From Ectobius pallidus (lineage: Eukaryota > Arthropoda > Insecta > Blattodea > Ectobiidae), in the NCBI GenBank assembly GCA_964059195.1, contig CAXKWD010000006.1:68713073-68777072 (forward strand): DNA of 64,000 nucleotides. The letters run 5' to 3'. The notes beneath the pieces are model-generated. The model saw only the letters and a program-made list of their open reading frames with translations, searched no databases and was not told the origin of the DNA. This document shows, in pieces, positions 58,651-64,000 of the stretch (its first letter is position 1; each line of letters opens with the position of its first letter). The translations under genes were made by a program, and so were the position numbers.

Positions 58651-59932
58651 GTCTGGAAATATTCCCAATTGGTAAAAGTTTGAGTGTCTCATATCACATT
58701 TATATAAACTATATTACATAGTCGCCGAATTATGGATCTGAAAAACAAATATCAACTGGCAGAAATTACTAACTGCATTTGTGGGAATAAATTACAATCA
58801 ATACGGATCTTTAGGTGTTCAGTACTCCTATGATGCAAGCTTTAGAGTACAATAGTTTAAATGGCATAAAATGCTGCAGTCCGAACATTAAAATAATTTG
58901 ACGAGTTTCAGAGAGTAGAGGCGCGAAAATAAACAAGGTCTAATTGTGCAGTCACTGCAATTATGTGAATTCATCACATTTAATTTATTTGTAACAAAAT
59001 ACTGTGTAAAATATATTTCACAATGACTAATTTTTACGAATTACCACCTACGAACTGCCAGATCTACAATCTGCAATATTTAACACATATTATTCAAATA
59101 TAAACAACGAGATATCGACATCGTCAATGCAAATAATATTTTTACTCACGCTAGTATTTTAATATTATTAGTCTCATTAGTCTGTAATATTATTAGTTAT
59201 ATTATTAGTCTTTGTAAAATAAAGGGCTTCTGACGATAATTTTATTTATTTTAGATTAAATCCCAGAGGGCTACAAGACTCCTGCTCAAGGATAATCAAA
59301 ATGGATATTACTATTAAGTTATATGATTTATTAATACTGACGCTTACACATACAAGCCCTAATAAACCCTGAAGAAGATAAAGAGTTTAAGTTTCAAAAT
59401 ATTCTTAAAGAAAAAAGTTTTGAGATCGAAATATGGTAGTTCTGAGAGTAAATGAATTAAGTTTTATACATGTGGGGAAAGAGTATTTTTTTTATCAGTG
59501 TCAATAAAATATTTATGCCTTATTTGTTTCACTAGCAAAGGGAACAATGTTCCACTGTCCTCTTGTGCCATATTTATGGATGCAGTCATGCTTTCAAAGA
59601 ACGACAGAAAGGAATTTAAAAACTAAGACTATTATTATTATTATTATTATTATTATTATCATCATCATTATCATCATCATCATCACTAGTTCTGTGAACA
59701 GATGTTCGAGCATGGAATAAAAGTAGCAGGAGAAAATCGTTATAGACATAAAATTATATCCGCAAAATATCGTATAGTTTTGGGCAAAATTGTTGGGGGG
59801 TGTGCTGTTTTAAATACGTCAGTACAAATAACAACAAATTGACTTCTTATAAACAATAAGACAAAAATTCATAAAATAATGCTGAAAAGACGTTAGTTTA
59901 AAGATTAAAAAAATATTGAAATTCTTGAATAT
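58651..59932. other. Unassigned AT-rich sequence
   Basis: No gene recognised apart from the trinucleotide microsatellite at 59631-59686. Confidence 0.4.
59631..59686. repeat. (TTA)n(TCA)n microsatellite
   Basis: About ten tta/att units change in register to tca units. Confidence 0.96.
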
Positions 59933-60131
59933 ACTAGTGTCCAAAATTAAAGCAAGAAACTGATATTTCTCCTTCCTGTGTCTGCTATACGAGATATTCA
60001 TATAAAATGTAAAGCTATGTCCGTACAGTCGTGATCTGAACTGAAGGTGGCATACCTGCCATCTTACAAACATGCAAACGATGACGTCAGTGCACCAATC
60101 AAAAGGGCAGTGCATCTATCAAAAGGTGCAC
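59933..60131 (+). mobile_element. Tc1-like transposon, left end and 5' leader
   Basis: The phrase actagtgtccaaaattaaagc beginning near 59933 looks like a Tc1-type terminal repeat next to a TA. The leader runs to the duplicated site tcaaaaggtgcac (60119-60131), where the R1-clade LINE interrupts it. The leader resumes at 63136 and reaches the transposase start at 63206. The right end of the transposon is not visible in this window. Confidence 0.55.
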
Positions 60132-63122
60132 TTTTTTTTTGTGCCCACCCTTACCCCCGGAGTGCCAAGCAATTAAGCCTAAACCTCCGGTCAGACCAAA
60201 TTTTGGTAACCATATGTGATGTGTGTATACCTATTGTGCCCTTATGTACATCCGTAGGGGATGTTGATGGTGTGACGTGTTTGGGCTGAGTACTTGTGTC
60301 TTTGTACTTTGGCGCAGGATAGACCTAAGTGCGGATAGGTCTTATGTGCAATATCTCCCCGAGTGTGTTTTTTTAGTGACATGTAGTTATGTATTCTAGA
60401 GATTTGTAGTGCGTGTATCTGTTTGAGGGGATTATTGACCAGTCCGGCATTCGCCTAAGAACGAGGGAAACCCCTCAAAAACCTCGTTCGGACTGGAGCA
60501 GTAGCCAAATGACCGTCTACTTTTGTGTGTTAATTTACTATAGACTTTTCGAGAAGTGCTGTTTTTGCAAAGGTTTTAAGTGCTGGGAAGGTGTTTTTAC
60601 GCGTCCAGAACGCGAGGTCCGGTGCCCAGGCTTCCTCTTCTGCACTAGCGGCTTCGTGGAGGAGTAGTCGAGCTTCTCGATATCGAGGACAAGTATACAG
60701 CATATGATACATGGTGTCTGGTTCGCTGTCCTCACAAGCGCATAGATCGTCGTCTGTGAGATTAAAACGGATTAAGTTAGCGGCAAAGTTGCCGTGGCCA
60801 GTTAATACCTGTGTGACGAAGTGGTAGAATTTAATCCAAGGCATTTTAAGTCTCTTTCTGATATTTGGGAAAAAGTCACGAGTGATTCTACAAATTTGGG
60901 AAACTGCCCATTTTTGCTGCCAAATATCTATTAACTGTGAGTGAATGCGTTCATAAAGATGTGATCGATCTAAACTCTCAAATTCCCTTGGTCCGATTTG
61001 AAGGGCACCTAATTGAAAATTAATTTGCTTCCGCACTTTGTACCTGGCTATCCGTTCCTCAAGCAGGAGATCTACAGGAAGAACACCAGCTATGACTGGT
61101 AGAGCATCATTCGAAACAGTGGAGTAGGCTTTAGTTATTCGCAAGAGAGAATGTCGCTGGGCAGATTTGAGTTTACGGGTGTGATGTGTGTTAAGTTTAG
61201 TGGCCCAAGCGTTTGCAGCATACGAGACAATAACCTCAAAAATAGCAGAGTAAAGTATACGGTAGTTAGTGAATTTGTATCCCCACTGCTGTCCAGAAAG
61301 TCTGGCTAGGGCCTGAAATAAGTTGTTAGCTGTAGCACTGATTCTTTGAATATGAGCGGTGAATTTATTACCTTCTTGTAAGGTTATACCCAAATACTTT
61401 GTTTCTCGAACATATGGGATCCGGTCTTGTCCTATCCTGATCACTGGAGGATGATTTCCTATTTTCCCCTTGAGAAGCATTGAATTTGTTTTAGTTTTAG
61501 AAATCTTTAGCTTTGCTTTGTGGGACCAAGTTTCCAGAATTGTTAGTGCCCTATTAGCTTTGCGTTCGAGATCTGTTCTGGACTCACCTTCGATAATAAT
61601 TACAGCGTCGTCGGAATAGGCTATGACGTCAGCGCCTTGAGTCTGTTCAAGTTGTCTGAGGGCTTCATCAAACACCAGGTTCTAGACCTTGTGTCCCAAT
61701 ACTGAGACTTGGGGACACCCTTTGGACGCGGCCTTTGTGAATGAATTGAAGGTTATCCCTTAGCGTTATTCGTCTGGACCGAAAGTAGTCACTGAGGACG
61801 GCATATATGTTCTGTGGACAGTTTATATTACGAAATCTCTCCAGGGCGTGTGGCCACCAGACGTTGTCAAATGCGCCTTCTATATCTACGAAGATGATAA
61901 GCACGTATTTAGAATTAGATGTGGCTACTATTTGCTGGAGCAGTGAAGCTGCATCCTCAGTACATCTTCCAGGGCGGAATCCAAATTGCCAGGGCGAGTA
62001 TGATTCTTCTAGAGAAGTGTCTATTTTGGAAGCTATGAGATGTTCAAAGATCTTTCCCATGACAGGGAGAAGACAGATTGGTCTGTACGACTTGGCCAGA
62101 GATGGATCTTTGGTGTAGTTTTTCAGAATAATTTTGAGCAGTCCCATTTTCCAGGCGTTGGGAAATATACCAAGGCTAAGGACACATTGTATATCTGGAG
62201 AAGTTTCTCTTTAAGGAGCGGACCTCCTTTCTTAATGAAATCTGGGTGGATTTCATCAATGCCGGGGGCTGTTCGATTTTTGGTTCGGTCTATAGCTACT
62301 TCAAGATCTGTTGTATCGAAAGGGGTGGTGTTGTACTCATTCTGGTATGATCTTCGCGTAACCCTACGGATTATCTGCTGTTCTAGAGTTTCGGGGACCA
62401 GGGCGTCTGTAAGAGTGGTGGCCACAGTGTCCCACGTGTCGGCAATCGTGCCATCTGGAGTACGGAGACTATGGATGACTGTGCGCGGGTGCAGTTTCTT
62501 CGTCATAAGTTTATAGGCAAGCCCCCATGAGTTGAGGACACTTTGCTCTGTAACAAAGTTCCGCCAGCTTTCTACTTTCGCGAGATAAATCGCTCGTGAG
62601 TATTCTCTACGTGATTGAGCGTATTCTGCGTAATATCTGTCCCGGTTAGGCTGTTCGCGAGCTCTATTGGCCTTTTGGAACTTTCGCCTTTTCCTGTTAG
62701 TGTCTCGCCTGAGTTGATCAAGAGCATCGCTCCACCAAGGCACAGTTTTCTTTCCTGGGAGTGTCATAGGAATACTTTTTCGTGCTGCTTGGGAAACGGC
62801 AGCAGTGAGTTGATGCACCTGATGAATTACTTCCATAGTGGAGTTTAGGGGAGAGTTGAGAGGAGTTAGGTTAGTTTCTACGTTATTATAGAAAGCTTGC
62901 CAGTCTGCATTTTTGAGATTATAGCGCCTGGCATGTCGTATTGTATTTGCAATAGTATCTTCAATAACTATTTTTAGAACATTATGTGCACTGGTGCCGA
63001 TTTCTGGCTTAATGGTCCATTGAACATTGCGGCGGCACATGTCTCGTGAGATTAGCGAGACATCGATGTGCGATTGACCTAGCCTAGTTTGGAAGGTGGG
63101 TTCAGTATTCTGTCCATTGAGT
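60132..63122 (-). mobile_element. R1-clade LINE, 5'-truncated, with 13-bp TSD
   Basis: About 2.99 kb on the minus strand, bounded by exact tcaaaaggtgcac copies at 60119-60131 and 63123-63135. Its 3' end (low coordinates) is a 9-nt poly-A (ttttttttt at 60132-60140 on the plus strand), preceded by about 390 bp of 3' UTR. Its 5' end begins inside the endonuclease domain, so ORF1 and most of the endonuclease are absent, as expected from incomplete target-primed reverse transcription. The duplication joins two parts of a Tc1-like element. Confidence 0.92.
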
Positions 63123-63124
63123 TC
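60530..63124 (-). pseudogene. R1-clade ORF2: endonuclease end, reverse transcriptase, zinc knuckle; broken
   Basis: Reading on the minus strand, the endonuclease end comes first (TEPTFQTRLGQSHIDVSLIS). Reverse transcriptase follows with TAPGIDEIHPDFI, SYRPICLLPVMGKIFEHLI, QFGFRPGRCTEDA, FVDIEGAFDNVWWPHAL, a damaged CPQ-SVLG motif and AYSDDAVIIIEG, in which the usual YADD is YSDD. The C-terminal region ends with CACEDSEPDTMYHMLYTC, a CCHC-type knuckle. AFDN-WW, the CPQGSVLGP region and the C-terminal CCHC are features of the R1 clade. Frameshifts lie near 62125-62145 and near 61720, and a stop (TAG for an expected W) lies at about 61676. The last 381 codons, 60530-61675, are open. Confidence 0.88.
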
Positions 63125-63205
63125 AAAAGGTGCACTGCAGCATAGTCTTTGTTGCTTAGTCCAATACCAACTTTTGCTGTGTAAACATTTACTGCAGGTT
63201 ACAGG

Positions 63206-63600
63206 ATGGCACAGAGAAGACGCCTAGATAATTCTCTTTGGTGGAGGGCCATAGGAAGAATGGAAGCAGGACAGTCTCAAGCTGATGTGGCCAGATGGCT
63301 TAATGTGAATCGTTCTCTTGTTTCTCGGATGTGGCAACAATTTGTAGTGTCCGAAAATGTATCCTGAAGACCAAGGCAAGGACGACCAAGAGTGACATCA
63401 GAAAGAGAGGACAGTTATTTGGCTGTGAGGGCACGGCCGTACCGCCGTAGTACTCCACAGCCTTATAAGAACAACCTGCTCTCGTCTGTTGCTATTGAAG
63501 GTTGACAGCCATGGTCCTACATGGTCCCACGACTCCTGTCAAACAGTCGAGATAAGAGAGTGAACAGACGCTGAAATTCTGTAGGTCTAGATAAGTACAA
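63206..63600 (+). pseudogene. Tc1-like transposase N-terminus, with stops
   Basis: From ATG 63206 the frame reads MAQRRRLDNSLWWRAIGRME, then AGQSQADVARWLNVNRSLVS and RMWQQF, the first helix-turn-helix of Tc1-type transposases. After an in-frame TGA (63365-63367) it continues RPRQGRPRVTSEREDSYLAV, the GRPR AT-hook-like linker, before another stop at 63503. In other frames to about 63590, SCQTVEIRE resembles the start of the second helix-turn-helix. The DDE catalytic domain does not follow in recognisable form. Confidence 0.8.
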
Positions 63601-63702
63601 GCGCTTCCGTGCGGCAAACTACCGGTATCTAATTTTGTCGTGCCTTTAGCAGCCAATCCGCACTCTTTGCCAGAGACCCTGACATAACCTGCTGGAATAT
63701 GT

Positions 63703-63746
63703 TATGATGAGGATGAGGATGGTGCAGATGATGATGATGACGAAGG
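63703..63746. repeat. (GAT)n-type imperfect microsatellite
   Basis: gatgaggatgaggatggtgcagatgatgatgatgacg: interrupted gat units. Confidence 0.85.
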
Positions 63747-64000
63747 CATGATGAGTTTATCTGGGGCCCAGAGGATAGTATTTTATAGCTTAATTGGATG
63801 CATGGTATCCTTATAAGTTCAAGAATTTAAAATTGTAAGTAGGCTATCCTACACCATATGGGCGGTCATAATAAATATAATAATTATTAAAGAACCAATA
63901 ATGTATGCCTGTTATTTTGTTTCTAGGTTGCCATATAATACCAATTGCGGACTTCTCTGAAAGGTTTGACAGAAAAATACAAACTGAAGGTTTTTAATTG
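63747..64000. other. Unassigned AT-rich sequence
   Basis: Nothing recognised up to the window edge. Confidence 0.4.

Noticed and set aside
62040..62516. 158-codon plus-strand ORF.
   Set aside because: Antisense shadow of the R1-clade reverse transcriptase on the minus strand.
1..64000. CRISPR arrays, operons, Shine-Dalgarno sites and prophage features.
   Set aside because: No regularly spaced short repeats with unique spacers and no prokaryotic gene organisation; everything recognisable is eukaryotic mobile DNA.

Overview
The window looks like an AT-rich, intergenic or deep-intronic piece of an insect nuclear genome. I found no complete host gene, no convincing multi-exon host gene and no canonical rRNA or functional tRNA. 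Every stretch I could recognise is a transposable element, an element remnant, a tRNA-derived SINE-like piece or a simple repeat. The element families (R1-clade and CR1/Jockey-group LINEs, mariner, Tc1, hAT, pogo/Tigger and PIF/Harbinger derivatives), the very frequent taggcct words and a short TTAGG-like tract fit an arthropod. A blattodean (cockroach or termite) is my best guess; this is inference, because no gene here identifies the species.

Layout. 1-10.8 kb: mostly unassigned AT-rich sequence with a 50-bp tandem duplication, a GC-richer patch near 5.2 kb and a purine-biased stretch near 5.6-6.5 kb. 10.95-13.11 kb: a 2.16-kb element bounded by perfect 67-bp terminal inverted repeats (TIRs), with no coding capacity. 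13.5-16.9 kb: a fold-back mariner derivative, a large trinucleotide microsatellite and two short hAT-type elements, one with an exact 8-bp target-site duplication (TSD). 18-26 kb: paired repeat units, SINE-like pieces and two dispersed families, one nested in the other. 29.9-36.4 kb: a PIF/Harbinger-type MITE with TTA duplications, a long hairpin-forming inverted repeat and degenerate modular repeats. 40.9-44.7 kb: a LINE 3' fragment and a 1.17-kb hAT element with an exact 8-bp TSD and a small transposase-like N-terminal ORF.

46.2-51.5 kb holds a nearly full-length but decayed CR1/Jockey-group LINE (coiled-coil ORF1; endonuclease plus reverse transcriptase ORF2). Its endonuclease region is interrupted by two later insertions whose TSDs and reading-frame continuity can be read directly. 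The LINE lies between the two arms of an older inverted repeat. Beyond it are SINE-like pieces, a transposase C-terminal remnant, a pogo-type MITE and a second copy of the 23-kb repeat family.

59.9-63.6 kb is a second nest. A 5'-truncated R1-clade LINE (minus strand) lies in the 5' leader of a Tc1-like transposon, with an exact 13-bp TSD on both sides. The Tc1 transposase start lies just past the right junction. The recognisable coding regions are mostly broken by frameshifts, stops, deletions or insertions, so the window is best read as a layered record of transposition rather than as interacting genes.
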